Shown in pieces: positions 1-6,905 of a stretch of DNA of 29,792 bases. The DNA comes from CAYMJM01 sp964391325 (GTDB lineage: Bacteria > Patescibacteriota > Dojkabacteria > B142 > JAFGMG01), in the NCBI GenBank assembly GCA_964391325.1, contig CAYMJM010000010.1, positions 1-29,792 of the forward strand, written 5' to 3'. The translations under genes were made by a program, and so were the position numbers. Every line of letters starts with the position of its first letter. The stretch's first letter is position 1. The notes under the pieces were generated by a model. It saw nothing but the letters and a program-made list of their open reading frames with translations, was not told the origin of the DNA and ran no database searches.

Positions 1-1
1 A

Positions 2-151
2 AGAGAGTTTACTGCACGACAAAGTATTATAATCCAGTCTCCACGGCCTGATTCGGTTAATATAATAATCAACGAAACAGATTATCAACTGTCAGGCTCC
101 GGACAAAATCAATGGGACCTAATAGATGGAGAAGTACAAAAGACAAAATAA
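2..151 (+). CDS. 3' end of an unknown protein (5' truncated)
   Basis: An open frame enters from the left edge and runs 49 codons to TAA at 149-151. The visible tail is hydrophilic and includes the stretch VNIIINETDYQLSG, with no membrane segment, cysteines or motif I recognise. It lies on the same strand as lexA, 53 bases upstream of the lexA start. The start and domain structure are outside the window, so no function is proposed. The other two plus-strand frames are interrupted by stops over this interval. Confidence 0.5.
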   Translation, partial: REFTARQSIIIQSPRPDSVNIIINETDYQLSGSGQNQWDLIDGEVQKTK

Positions 152-153
152 AG

Positions 154-182
154 TTGTTTCTTCGGCTAATTTTCGGTAAGAT
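154..182 (+). promoter_or_regulatory. Probable lexA promoter
   Basis: TTGTTT (154-159) and TAAGAT (177-182) are separated by 17 bases, and the -10 ends 22 nt before the lexA ATG. This spacing matches the other promoters in the window. No clear LexA operator palindrome was seen next to it. Confidence 0.35.
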
Positions 183-204
183 AATAAATATTTAAGAATG
201 CAAA

Positions 205-816
205 ATGTACCCTTCTCTTACTAAAAGGCAAAAGGAGATATTGGATTTTATTCAAGCCTACTATTCTAAAAAAAAATTTGCTCCTTCTTTGGAGGAGATA
301 AAAGTATATTTTGATTTACGAGCCATATCCACTGTTCACGAGCATATAGAAAACCTTAAAGCCAAGGGTTATCTCAAAAAGGAGATGAATCAAGCCAGGG
401 GAATTGAGCTAATTAATCCTGATCTAGAATCTAATAAATTTATCCAAATACAAAACTTAGGAATCATTACTGCTGGCAAGCCTATAGATGCTGTAGAAGA
501 TCCTGAGCCCTTACTAGTCAATCGAGAAATATTAGCAATCCCCGGCCGATATTATGCGCTTACTGTAAGAGGAGAAAGTATGATAGAAGAAGGGATCCAT
601 GACGGAGATATTGTCATAGTCAGAGAGCAACGTACTGCTGACAATGGAGATACTGTAGTTGCAATAATACAGGACAATCTAGCCACACTCAAGAAGTTCT
701 ACAAAGAGAAAAGCCGAATACGTCTCCAACCGGCAAATCCAACTTTAAAGCCAAGATACTACCGCAGCGTTGAGATTAGAGGACGCGTAGTAACACTCAT
801 AAGAAGATTCTGCTAG
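205..816 (+). CDS. lexA: LexA repressor, SOS regulator and self-cleaving serine peptidase
   Basis: LexA represses DNA-repair genes and cleaves itself when RecA filaments form after DNA damage. The 203-residue length matches the family (E. coli about 202). Residues 1-70 form the winged-helix DNA-binding domain, beginning LTKRQKEILDFI as is typical. The cleavage site is Ala90-Gly91 (ITAGKPI). The S24-type peptidase domain follows, with catalytic Ser125 in VRGESMIEEGI and Lys163 in ATLKKF, so the Ser-Lys dyad is intact. The ATG at 205 places the N terminus exactly at the usual family start; no Shine-Dalgarno is present. The neighbour on the other side is convergent (gdhA), and the stop overlaps a weak terminator. 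Identity is nearly certain; its regulon here is unknown. Confidence 0.95.
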   Translation: MYPSLTKRQKEILDFIQAYYSKKKFAPSLEEIKVYFDLRAISTVHEHIENLKAKGYLKKEMNQARGIELINPDLESNKFIQIQNLGIITAGKPIDAVEDPEPLLVNREILAIPGRYYALTVRGESMIEEGIHDGDIVIVREQRTADNGDTVVAIIQDNLATLKKFYKEKSRIRLQPANPTLKPRYYRSVEIRGRVVTLIRRFC

Positions 817-839
817 GCTTTCTTCCTTAGATTTTTTTT
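813..839 (+). terminator. Weak intrinsic terminator of lexA
   Basis: A short stem, CTAGG (813-817) with CCTTAG (825-830), is followed at once by a run of eight T (832-839). The stem includes the lexA stop codon. It sits in the 21-base gap between convergent lexA and gdhA. Confidence 0.4.
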
Positions 840-2070
840 ATATTCTCTGCTTGAACCTATCCAGGACCTTTTTAACTGCCAAGACATACACAGCTTCTCT
901 AAAACTTACACCAAGATGAATCATTTCCTCATATGCCAGATTAAAAGCATTAACAATCTTCTGCTCAAGTTTAGCTGTTACTTCACTCTCCTCCCAATAA
1001 TACCCTTGCCTGTTTTGAACCCATTCAAAATAAGAAACAGTAACTCCTCCTGAATTTGCCAGGACATCGGGAACTATTAGCACATTATTCTTAATTAATT
1101 CTTTCTCTGCCTCTGGAGTAACTGGTCCATTAGCCATTTCAATAATGTATTTTGCCTTAATTTTATTCACATTATCTTTATGAATCGCATTCTCTAGTGC
1201 AGATGGAACCAGGACATCAACATCTAACCCTAAAATTTCCTCTCTTTCAATATTTTTACCCCCCTTAAAATTTTTTACTGCTCCGGTTTTGCTTTTATGC
1301 TCCATGACTTTTTTGATATCTAATCCCTTTTCATTGTAGATACATCCTTTTGAATCGCTGACAGCGACAACTTTAAATCCTGAATCCTCCGCAAGTTTGG
1401 CAAAAAAGTATCCTACATTTCCAAATCCCTGTACAGCTATAGAGGTTTTTGCCTGTTCTAAATTTTCCCTCTTAACTAGTTCTTCCAAGACAAATACCCC
1501 GCCTTGGCCTGTTGCTGACTCTCTTCCCTTTGATCCTCCCAAGTCTAATGGCTTGCCTGTTACTACTCCTAGTTCCTGCTTACCTGTTATAACAGCGTAT
1601 TCGTCCTCCATCCATGCCATAACTTGCCCATTAGTACTTACATCCGGTGCAGGAATATCAATATCAACTCCTATATCTTTATAAATTGCTCGAATATAGC
1701 CCCTGGATAATCTTTCCAACTCATTCTTTGATAGTGTCCCAGGATCAACAACTATACCGCCCTTTCCACCTCCATAAGGAATATCAGCAATTGCGCATTT
1801 CCACGTCATCCACATACTAAGAGCTCTAACTTCTGATTCGGTCACGTCCTGGTGATATCTGATGCCACCTTTAAAAGGACCTCGATCATCATTGTATTGA
1901 GATCTGTATCCTGTAAATACTCGAATTGAACCGTCATCCATCTTTACTGGAATAGAAATCTCTATAAATTTCTTAGGCTGAGATAAGTAGTCTAGCGTAC
2001 TTTTGTCTAAGTTAAGAATGTCTGCAATAGATCTAAGCTGCTCCTTAGCATTAGTGAAGGGGTCATTCAT
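838..2070 (-). CDS. gdhA: Glutamate dehydrogenase (Glu/Leu/Phe/Val dehydrogenase family)
   Basis: Catalyses reversible oxidative deamination of glutamate to 2-oxoglutarate and ammonia in the cytoplasm. The 410-residue length fits the short hexameric GDH class. Substrate and catalytic residues keep the family spacing: Lys67 (GPFKGG), Lys91 (WKCAI), Lys103 (PYGGGKGG) and Asp143 (PAPDVST) match Lys89, Lys113, Lys125 and Asp165 of the Clostridium symbiosum enzyme. The dinucleotide fold carries GFGNVG at 215-220. NAD versus NADP preference cannot be read safely. It is the last gene of a minus-strand run trxB - small WYL-like gene - gdhA, with a 30-base gap to the gene before it. No Shine-Dalgarno is seen before the ATG. 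In small-genome bacteria such an enzyme may supply glutamate or use amino acids; that role is inference. Confidence 0.95.
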   Translation of the reverse strand: MNDPFTNAKEQLRSIADILNLDKSTLDYLSQPKKFIEISIPVKMDDGSIRVFTGYRSQYNDDRGPFKGGIRYHQDVTESEVRALSMWMTWKCAIADIPYGGGKGGIVVDPGTLSKNELERLSRGYIRAIYKDIGVDIDIPAPDVSTNGQVMAWMEDEYAVITGKQELGVVTGKPLDLGGSKGRESATGQGGVFVLEELVKRENLEQAKTSIAVQGFGNVGYFFAKLAEDSGFKVVAVSDSKGCIYNEKGLDIKKVMEHKSKTGAVKNFKGGKNIEREEILGLDVDVLVPSALENAIHKDNVNKIKAKYIIEMANGPVTPEAEKELIKNNVLIVPDVLANSGGVTVSYFEWVQNRQGYYWEESEVTAKLEQKIVNAFNLAYEEMIHLGVSFREAVYVLAVKKVLDRFKQRI

Positions 2071-2100
2071 ATAAAGTAGAAAATAATGAATAAATTTAGG

Positions 2101-2310
2101 TTAAGCATCCCACTTCAGAATGTCCTTCATAACAAAATCTCTTTTTGCATTCTTTTCTAGGTCCATAGCTTGTAGCAGCCAACTCTCTTGCTTATGCCAC
2201 TTAGTACTTCCGTACCAGAGCTTAATTGGCAGGATATAACGTATACAGGTTTTGCCCTTCCAATTTGTATATAAAATCTTAATAATTCTTTGATTCTCTT
2301 TATCAAACAC
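2101..2310 (-). CDS. Small conserved WYL-like protein
   Basis: A 69-residue protein with the stretch LYTNWKGKTCIRYI, then LWYGSTKWHKQESWLLQA and a closing RDFVMKDI. This is the pattern of a small bacterial family, often labelled WYL-domain-like, whose members read roughly as nWrGe..R.I.P..iWfGSTeWHp...WLL.AfD.dK...RdFa.kDI. The WYL fold is generally a ligand-sensing beta-barrel in regulators, but this stand-alone form has no known reaction. The only in-frame start is GTG at 2310; no ATG is available between it and the upstream stop. It lies 16 bases after trxB and 30 before gdhA on the same strand, so it is probably co-transcribed. Family recognition is from memory. Confidence 0.65.
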   Translation of the reverse strand: MFDKENQRIIKILYTNWKGKTCIRYILPIKLWYGSTKWHKQESWLLQAMDLEKNAKRDFVMKDILKWDA

Positions 2311-2326
2311 TGTTTTTGATGTAAAG

Positions 2327-3256
2327 CTATTTTTGCTTTAAAAACCATTCATCCACATCCATGGCTGCACGACAACCATCACCTGCCGCCGTAATAGCCT
2401 GCCTGTACATGAAATCCTCAGCATCTCCCGCAACAAAAACTCCATTAACACTAGTCATACTTCTTTCTTTTGTAGTAATATACCCCTTCTCATCTAGTTC
2501 AATCTGCCCTTCAAAAATTTCTGTTCTTGGAATGTAGCCAATAGCAACGAACAAACCGTCAAGATTTATGGTTTTAGTCTGCGCATCCTTAGTGCTACGG
2601 ATTGTTATACCTTCAACTTTCTTCTCTCCAAAAATTTCGTCAACTTCATAATTTAATAAAAACTCGATCTTATCGTTACTTCTAGCCTTATCAACTAGGA
2701 CTTTTTCAGCTCTAAATTCATCTCTTCTATGAATTAAGTATATTTTTTTAGCATGGTTTGTAAGATAATTAGCATCTTCAAAAGCAACACTCCCTCCTCC
2801 AATTACAGCAACCACTTTATCTTTAAAGAAGGCACCATCACAAGTAGCGCAACTGCTCACTCCTCTTCCCCAATACTTCTTTTCACTGGTAATTCCTAAT
2901 TTTCTTGGAGCAGCTCCAGTAGCAATTATTACAGCATTTGCATTGAACTGACTTACTGCGCTTTCCAACCTAAAAGGCCGCTTGCTAAAGTCAACTTTGT
3001 CTATTACTTCATATTTTATCTCAGCACCCACATTTTCAGATTGTTTTAGCATATTCTGCATTAACTGTGGACCCTGTATTCCTTCTGGAAAGCCTGGATA
3101 ATTCTCCACCAAAGTGGTCTGCATCAATTGGCCTCCAATATTGGTTCCAGAGAAAATTACCGGAGAAAGACCTGCGCGTGCTGCGTAAATACCAGCGGTT
3201 AACCCTGCAGGACCCGATCCAATAATAGCTAGGTTAATATTTTCTACATTTGCCAT
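2327..3256 (-). CDS. trxB: Thioredoxin reductase (NADPH)
   Basis: A flavoenzyme that reduces thioredoxin with NADPH, in the cytoplasm. At 309 residues it is the usual low-molecular-weight type. The FAD motif GSGPAG is at 13-18. The redox-active disulfide CATC is at Cys136-Cys139, followed by DG. The NADPH domain has HRRDEFRA at 176-183. The C-terminal FAD contact reads AGDAEDFMYRQ and is followed by a normal AAGDGCRAAMD ending. One deviation: the NADPH-loop motif reads GGGSVAFEDA (153-162) instead of the common GGGDSAVEEA form, so cofactor binding may differ slightly. It appears to be the first gene of a three-gene minus-strand unit, with a plausible promoter at 3292-3320. Confidence 0.95.
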   Translation of the reverse strand: MANVENINLAIIGSGPAGLTAGIYAARAGLSPVIFSGTNIGGQLMQTTLVENYPGFPEGIQGPQLMQNMLKQSENVGAEIKYEVIDKVDFSKRPFRLESAVSQFNANAVIIATGAAPRKLGITSEKKYWGRGVSSCATCDGAFFKDKVVAVIGGGSVAFEDANYLTNHAKKIYLIHRRDEFRAEKVLVDKARSNDKIEFLLNYEVDEIFGEKKVEGITIRSTKDAQTKTINLDGLFVAIGYIPRTEIFEGQIELDEKGYITTKERSMTSVNGVFVAGDAEDFMYRQAITAAGDGCRAAMDVDEWFLKQK

Positions 3257-3291
3257 TTATCTTAATTTAATATCATAAAATACTCCCAGAG

Positions 3292-3320
3292 AGTATACTA
3301 GCACACAAAAAAATTATAAA
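3292..3320 (-). promoter_or_regulatory. Probable trxB promoter
   Basis: On the minus strand TTTATA (3315-3320) and TATACT (3292-3297) are 17 bases apart, and the -10 ends 35 nt before the trxB ATG. TATACT recurs as the -10 hexamer at several starts in this window. Confidence 0.45.
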
Positions 3321-3328
3321 CAAATTTA

Positions 3329-3595
3329 TTAGAGTTTTGTAGCCTCTTTCTCTGGAACAGGATCATAACCCCCCTTGGCTATAGGGTTACAGCTAAGTAT
3401 ACGCTTAACTCCATATACTGAACCTTTTATTACTCCAAACCTATCAATGGCTTGATAAGTATATTCTGAGCAACTAGGCTGATAGATGCATAGCCTAAAT
3501 TTTTCAGGCTGCGCCCAAAAAGAATGATCGAAAGAAAAAAACTTCTGATAAATTCTAATAGTAAATTTTGCAAACTCTTTTACTGGATTTTTCAT
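3329..3595 (-). CDS. yidD: YidD, membrane protein insertion efficiency factor
   Basis: YidD is a small membrane-associated protein linked to YidC-dependent membrane protein insertion. From the ATG at 3595 it has 88 residues, the usual family size. Diagnostic features are QPSCSEYTYQAIDRFG in the middle and SCNPIAKGGYDPVP near the end, covering the conserved cysteines and the GGYDPVP motif. An amphipathic or membrane-seeking N terminus (VKEFAKFTIRIYQKFF) precedes them. An in-frame ATG at 3652 would add 19 residues without homology, so the shorter form is preferred. In most bacteria yidD sits in rpmH-rnpA-yidD-yidC next to dnaA. Here it keeps the place beside the origin, transcribed away from dnaA, but the other three genes are absent. 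Confidence 0.9.
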   Translation of the reverse strand: MKNPVKEFAKFTIRIYQKFFSFDHSFWAQPEKFRLCIYQPSCSEYTYQAIDRFGVIKGSVYGVKRILSCNPIAKGGYDPVPEKEATKL

Positions 3596-3686
3596 AATCA
3601 AAAATATATTAACATAACTTTCTGCAAAAAAAACTCTCCTCGACTGATTCATAAAATCGTAACTAAATAAGATAAATGTAGATTAA

Positions 3687-3715
3687 TTAATTTTCGGTTT
3701 TGTTTCGAGTATACT
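3687..3715 (+). promoter_or_regulatory. Candidate promoter inside the origin, toward dnaA
   Basis: TTAATT (3687-3692), a 17-base spacer and TATACT (3710-3715). The -10 hexamer matches those used elsewhere here, but the -35 is poor. A transcript would cross both DnaA boxes and the hairpin at 3890-3922 before reaching dnaA. Confidence 0.3.
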
Positions 3716-3889
3716 TAAACAAGAATTAATATAAATAATTAGAGCGCAACCCTTATCAGGGTTATCCACAAAACTAATTTGTACAACTTTATACTTACAT
3801 TTGCAAACTTATCCACATTTAGTTATTCTTAATCACTTTCAGTAAGAAAATGTACGCGAACCAAAAGCTATTTTCCAATAGCCAGATAG

Positions 3890-3923
3890 AACTCACCTGC
3901 ACAAATTGGTGCGGTGAGTTTTA
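3890..3923 (+). terminator. Terminator-like hairpin in the dnaA leader
   Basis: AACTCACC (3890-3897) pairs perfectly with GGTGAGTT (3913-3920). After a single bulged T, GCAC (3899-3902) pairs with GTGC (3909-3912) around the loop AAATTG. TTTT covers 3919-3922. This 12-bp stem could stop transcripts coming from the origin or act as an attenuator for dnaA. It also argues against the in-frame GTG at 3914 as the dnaA start, since that codon is buried in the stem. Confidence 0.5.
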
Positions 3924-3976
3924 TCAAAATCTTCGCATCCATCTGCCCAAAAGATAAAATATTACAAATCAAGAAG

Positions 3977-5353
3977 ATGGAAGATCTATTAGAACTCTGG
4001 AAAGTTGCCTTAGCTCAAATTGAAATAAAAATAGACTCACCAGCCCAATTTAAAACGTGGTTTAAAGACACACGGCTAATTAAGATTGAAAAAGGCGAGG
4101 CAGTAGTAGGAGTGAAAAACTCTTATGCCTGCGACTGGTTAAAGAAAAAGCATCACCGGATCATAAAAGAGACAATAACATATGTATATGGAAACTCCGT
4201 TGAGCCAAAGTATGAAGTTGATCCCGAAATTTCAGAAATTCCGATACAACCAATTCGCCCAGAAGATATCGGAACTCCTCTACTTGGCCTAAAGGATGGT
4301 TTACCGCCAGATTTAATGACATTGCTAAAAAAGGCCCAGTTAAACCCAAAGTACTCTTTTACCTCTTATGTAGGAGGAAACTCTAATAGAATTGCTGTGG
4401 CAGCTGCCAAAGCTGTCGCTGAAAACCCAGGAGCTTTATACATGCCACTATTTATTCAAGGACGAACAGGATTAGGAAAAACTCACTTGGCACAAGCAAT
4501 CGGACGAGAGTCTTTGGAAAGAAACCCTGATAGGAAGGTTTACTACACAACAAGCGAAGGCTTTTTAAATGACATGGTCAGGTCTATCAGAGAAGCTACA
4601 AGCATAGAGTTTAGAAAAAAGTACAGGTCAACAGATATTTTAATCATTGATGACATACAATTAATCAGCAAGTGGGTTGAAACCCAAAGTGAGTTTTTCA
4701 ATACATATAATGAGCTACATAATTCCGGAAAACAAATAGTTTTGATTTCGGATAGAACTCCAGACCAAATTAATGGCTTAGAGCCAAGACTAAAGTCCAG
4801 ATTTCAAGGAGGAATTGTTGTAGAAATAGTCCCACCGGATTATGAAATGAGAATGGCCATACTGGAGAGAAAATCGACAGAATTTGGAATAGACCTACCA
4901 AACCACATAACTGAATTTATCGCACGCGAGATAAAAGAAAACATCCGAGAGCTGGAAGGAGCATTACAAAAAGTCGCTCTTTACAGCTCAATGCACGATG
5001 AAGATCTTACAGTGGAAGAAGTAGCAAGAATAATAGGAAAAGACCAAAAAAGCAAAAGAGAGAAAATCAGACCTAATACTGTCATGAAAGTAATTTCCAA
5101 AGAATTTGATGTGCCCATTAAAGACCTGAAAGGGCCTCGAAGAACAGCTGACATAGCTTTAGCTAGACAGATATGTATGTACATTTTTAGAGAAGAGCTA
5201 GGATACAAACTGGAAAAAATTGCTTCCTTACTAAATAGAAAGGATCACACAACAGTTATTCATGCGATAGATAAAGTGGATAGTAAAAAGAAACTAGATG
5301 AAGGATTTCGAGAGCAGGTCGATGGCCTTATAGCAAATTTACAAACATTATAA
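3977..5353 (+). CDS. dnaA: DnaA, chromosomal replication initiator
   Basis: DnaA binds DnaA boxes at oriC, opens the duplex and loads the helicase. From the ATG at 3977 the protein has 458 residues, a normal length. Domain I begins at once (DLLELWKVALAQIE), which supports this start over the GTG at 3914. The AAA+ domain has Walker A GRTGLGKT at 162-169 and Walker B IIDDIQL at 223-229, with KSRFQGG following in the box VII region. Domain IV ends with the DnaA-box-binding signature DHTTVIHAIDKV from residue 423. A purine run AAGAAG lies directly before the ATG. The gene is next to the origin and followed by dnaN, the classic order. Autoregulation through the upstream DnaA boxes is likely but inferred. 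Confidence 0.97.
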   Translation: MEDLLELWKVALAQIEIKIDSPAQFKTWFKDTRLIKIEKGEAVVGVKNSYACDWLKKKHHRIIKETITYVYGNSVEPKYEVDPEISEIPIQPIRPEDIGTPLLGLKDGLPPDLMTLLKKAQLNPKYSFTSYVGGNSNRIAVAAAKAVAENPGALYMPLFIQGRTGLGKTHLAQAIGRESLERNPDRKVYYTTSEGFLNDMVRSIREATSIEFRKKYRSTDILIIDDIQLISKWVETQSEFFNTYNELHNSGKQIVLISDRTPDQINGLEPRLKSRFQGGIVVEIVPPDYEMRMAILERKSTEFGIDLPNHITEFIAREIKENIRELEGALQKVALYSSMHDEDLTVEEVARIIGKDQKSKREKIRPNTVMKVISKEFDVPIKDLKGPRRTADIALARQICMYIFREELGYKLEKIASLLNRKDHTTVIHAIDKVDSKKKLDEGFREQVDGLIANLQTL

Positions 5354-5481
5354 CCAATATTATCCACAGAGGAATTCTTCTCAAAACTTGCCTAAGACTC
5401 TTACTTCTGAGAGAATACTCACATATGCACATGCCCTAATATAACTACTACTATTTTTATATATAAATAATATTATTAGAG
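5354..5481. other. dnaA-dnaN spacer with a third DnaA box
   Basis: A perfect TTATCCACA lies at 5360-5368, seven bases past the dnaA stop. The last 50 bases before dnaN are almost entirely A and T (5437-5478), which could be an unwinding element or the dnaN promoter region. No gene is seen. Confidence 0.55.
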
Positions 5482-6609
5482 ATGAAAGTTTCAATCTTAC
5501 AAGAAAATCTCTCAAAAGCACTGAATCAGGTCTCAAAGGCCGTATCAAATCGACCAAACATCCCAGTCTTAGCTAACGTTTTAATTCAGGCAGAAAAGGG
5601 AAAACTCAAGCTCAGTGCAACAAATCTTGAAATTGGAGTAATTACTTGGCTGGGTGCGGATATTGAAGAAGACGGGGAACTTACAGTTAGTGCAAAATTA
5701 TTAACAGAGTTTGTAAACACTCTCACTCCAGGCAAATTGGAGCTTATACAAATTAAGCAGACTTTTGAGGTTAAGTCTGTGGATAACCGGGCGGAATTTA
5801 ATATTATTCCTGCTAGTGATTTTCCAACTGTTCCAAAAGCAGAAGGAGATGCCACAATGAAACTAAATGCATTGGATTTTGCTGACGCAATAAGACAGAC
5901 AGCCTTTGCTACAGCAACAGATGACTCCCGTCCTGTCCTTACAGGGTTGCTTTTAGAAGCCACAGAGAGAAAGTTGTCTTTAGTAGGTGTGGATGGTTTT
6001 AGGCTTTCCAAGAAAGGTATAAAATTGGAAACTGGTTCTAAGGAAGATTTTAAAGATATTATTCCTGCACGATCGTTAATTGAATTAGAAAAAATTATTA
6101 GAGACACTGCGGATTCCAAAGAGACTTTAGAGATATATACTCTTCCCAGCAAAAACCAGATGATTTTTAAATCTGGAAACACAGAGTTTACGTCCAGAAT
6201 GATAGAAGGGGATTTCCCGGACTATACTCAAATAGTACCCAAAGAAAAAAATTTTGGTTTCAATGTTCTGAAGAATGAATTAGCTCATTCAGTCAAAATA
6301 GCAAGTATCTTTGCAAGGAATGTTATTGGAAACAAAGTTCGCTTTAGGTTTATTCCAGAGCACTCTACTCTTGAGTTATTGGCTAGCGTTGTTGACGTCG
6401 GGAATAACGAAAGTAAAGTTGCTATTACAAAACCAGAGGGAGACGATATGGAAACAGCATACAATATAAAATTTTTACAGGATATGTTGAATGTAATAAA
6501 AGGAGATGAGATTGTCTACGAGACTCAAGGAATCACTTCCCCTGGTGTATTCCGGGACAAGGAGGATCCCGATTTCCTACATATAATTATGCCGATGAGA
6601 CTGGATTGA
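5482..6609 (+). CDS. dnaN: DNA polymerase III beta subunit (sliding clamp)
   Basis: The ring-shaped processivity clamp for DNA polymerase III, also a docking site for repair and regulatory proteins. At 375 residues it has the standard three-domain length. It starts MKVSILQENLSKALNQVSKA, as clamps usually do. It contains PVLTGLLLEA and GVDGFRLSKK in domain II, FPDYTQIVPKE before domain III, and closes with the clamp signature IIMPMRLD. The TGA stop directly after this conserved end shows that UGA is not recoded to glycine here. It follows dnaA by 128 bases and belongs to the origin cluster. A reverse-strand DnaA-box match (5778-5786) falls inside its coding sequence and may be chance. Confidence 0.97.
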   Translation: MKVSILQENLSKALNQVSKAVSNRPNIPVLANVLIQAEKGKLKLSATNLEIGVITWLGADIEEDGELTVSAKLLTEFVNTLTPGKLELIQIKQTFEVKSVDNRAEFNIIPASDFPTVPKAEGDATMKLNALDFADAIRQTAFATATDDSRPVLTGLLLEATERKLSLVGVDGFRLSKKGIKLETGSKEDFKDIIPARSLIELEKIIRDTADSKETLEIYTLPSKNQMIFKSGNTEFTSRMIEGDFPDYTQIVPKEKNFGFNVLKNELAHSVKIASIFARNVIGNKVRFRFIPEHSTLELLASVVDVGNNESKVAITKPEGDDMETAYNIKFLQDMLNVIKGDEIVYETQGITSPGVFRDKEDPDFLHIIMPMRLD

Positions 6610-6612
6610 TAG

Positions 6613-6668
6613 ACTGGACTTGCTTGCGCGGCATAGTCCTGTACTACGGGACGAAGGAGGGATCCAGT
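6613..6668 (+). ncRNA. Candidate structured RNA, three-way junction after dnaN
   Basis: An outer stem ACTGGA (6613-6618) with TCCAGT (6663-6668) encloses two hairpins. The first is TGCT/GGCA (6621-6624 with 6630-6633). The second is GTCCTG/CGGGAC (6636-6641 with 6647-6652), containing one G-U pair. A purine run follows (6653-6662). The 58 bases at 6611-6668 are about 57 % GC, in clearly AT-rich surroundings. It matches no RNA family I know and begins three bases after the dnaN stop. It could be a 3' UTR element, a terminator relic or a small RNA. Confidence 0.35.
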
Positions 6669-6698
6669 AAACTGTAACTTATATATGTTAGTATTCTC

Positions 6699-6724
6699 TT
6701 ACTTTCTTATGATTAAGAAAGTAA
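6699..6724. terminator. Perfect 11-bp hairpin downstream of dnaN
   Basis: TTACTTTCTTA (6699-6709) and TAAGAAAGTAA (6714-6724) are exact inverted copies around the loop TGAT. The stem is AT-rich and no T run follows, so it may be a weak terminator, a 3'-end stabiliser or a protein site. Confidence 0.4.
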
Positions 6725-6833
6725 TAAAGAATTCCTGAAACCAATGTAACGCCCTATGGTCTCCACCTTAATCTCTGTTTTCCACCGACATACATTGTTT
6801 TCAGACTTCCAAACTAATTTCTATTACTCCTAG

Positions 6834-6871
6834 TAGCTGATCGCTAAATGCTGACAGCTGACAGCTGATAG
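6834..6871. repeat. AGCTGAC/AGCTGAT short tandem repeat
   Basis: AGCTGAT (6835-6841), a degenerate unit, GCTGAC (6850-6855), AGCTGAC (6856-6862) and AGCTGAT (6863-6869) form an imperfect 7-base repeat. It overlaps the -35 of the femX promoter and could be an operator. Confidence 0.5.
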
Positions 6872-6879
6872 AGTAAAAT
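6851..6879 (+). promoter_or_regulatory. Probable promoter of the femX operon
   Basis: CTGACA (6851-6856) and TAAAAT (6874-6879) are 17 bases apart, each a 5/6 match to consensus. The -10 ends 26 nt before the TTG start, the same geometry as other promoters here, which supports that unusual start codon. Confidence 0.5.
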
Positions 6880-6905
6880 ATTACATAATTATTAACTTCA
6901 TTAAA

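Larger units (their letters stand above)
3596..3976. other. Replication origin region (oriC) between yidD and dnaA
   Basis: This 381-base interval holds no convincing gene. It has two perfect DnaA boxes TTATCCACA, at 3762-3770 and 3809-3817, both on the plus strand. A strongly AT-rich stretch lies at about 3655-3745 and is a candidate unwinding element. A promoter-like TATACT is at 3710-3715, and a strong hairpin follows at 3890-3922. A third perfect box is in the dnaA-dnaN spacer at 5360-5368. Genes on the left (gdhA to yidD) read leftward and dnaA-dnaN read rightward, so transcription diverges from this interval as expected at an origin. Strand-skew data would be needed to confirm it. Confidence 0.8.
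6610..6905. other. Gene-free spacer dnaN-femX with structured elements
   Basis: Nearly 300 bases without a convincing gene. It holds, in order, a GC-rich fold at 6613-6668, a perfect 11-bp hairpin at 6699-6724, about 100 bases with nothing I can name, the AGCTGAC/T repeat at 6834-6871, and the probable femX promoter. Confidence 0.6.

Noticed and set aside
3914..3976. GTG at 3914 as dnaA start
   Set aside because: It lies inside the stem of a strong hairpin and adds 21 residues before the normal DnaA N terminus; the ATG at 3977 fits better.
5778..5786. Reverse-strand DnaA box TGTGGATAA inside dnaN
   Set aside because: A single match within coding sequence that is explained by the codons; no supporting boxes around it.
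5586..6182. 198-residue open frame opposite dnaN
   Set aside because: Antisense shadow of an unmistakable clamp gene; Ser-rich composition and no recognisable domain.
6607..6609. UGA recoded as glycine, as in Gracilibacteria and Absconditabacteria
   Set aside because: dnaN ends on TGA right after its conserved C-terminal signature, and pyrG also stops on TGA.
6610..6905. tRNA or other standard RNA gene in the spacer after dnaN
   Set aside because: No cloverleaf with a TTCGA-type T-loop or CCA-ready acceptor stem; the visible fold is a smaller three-way junction.
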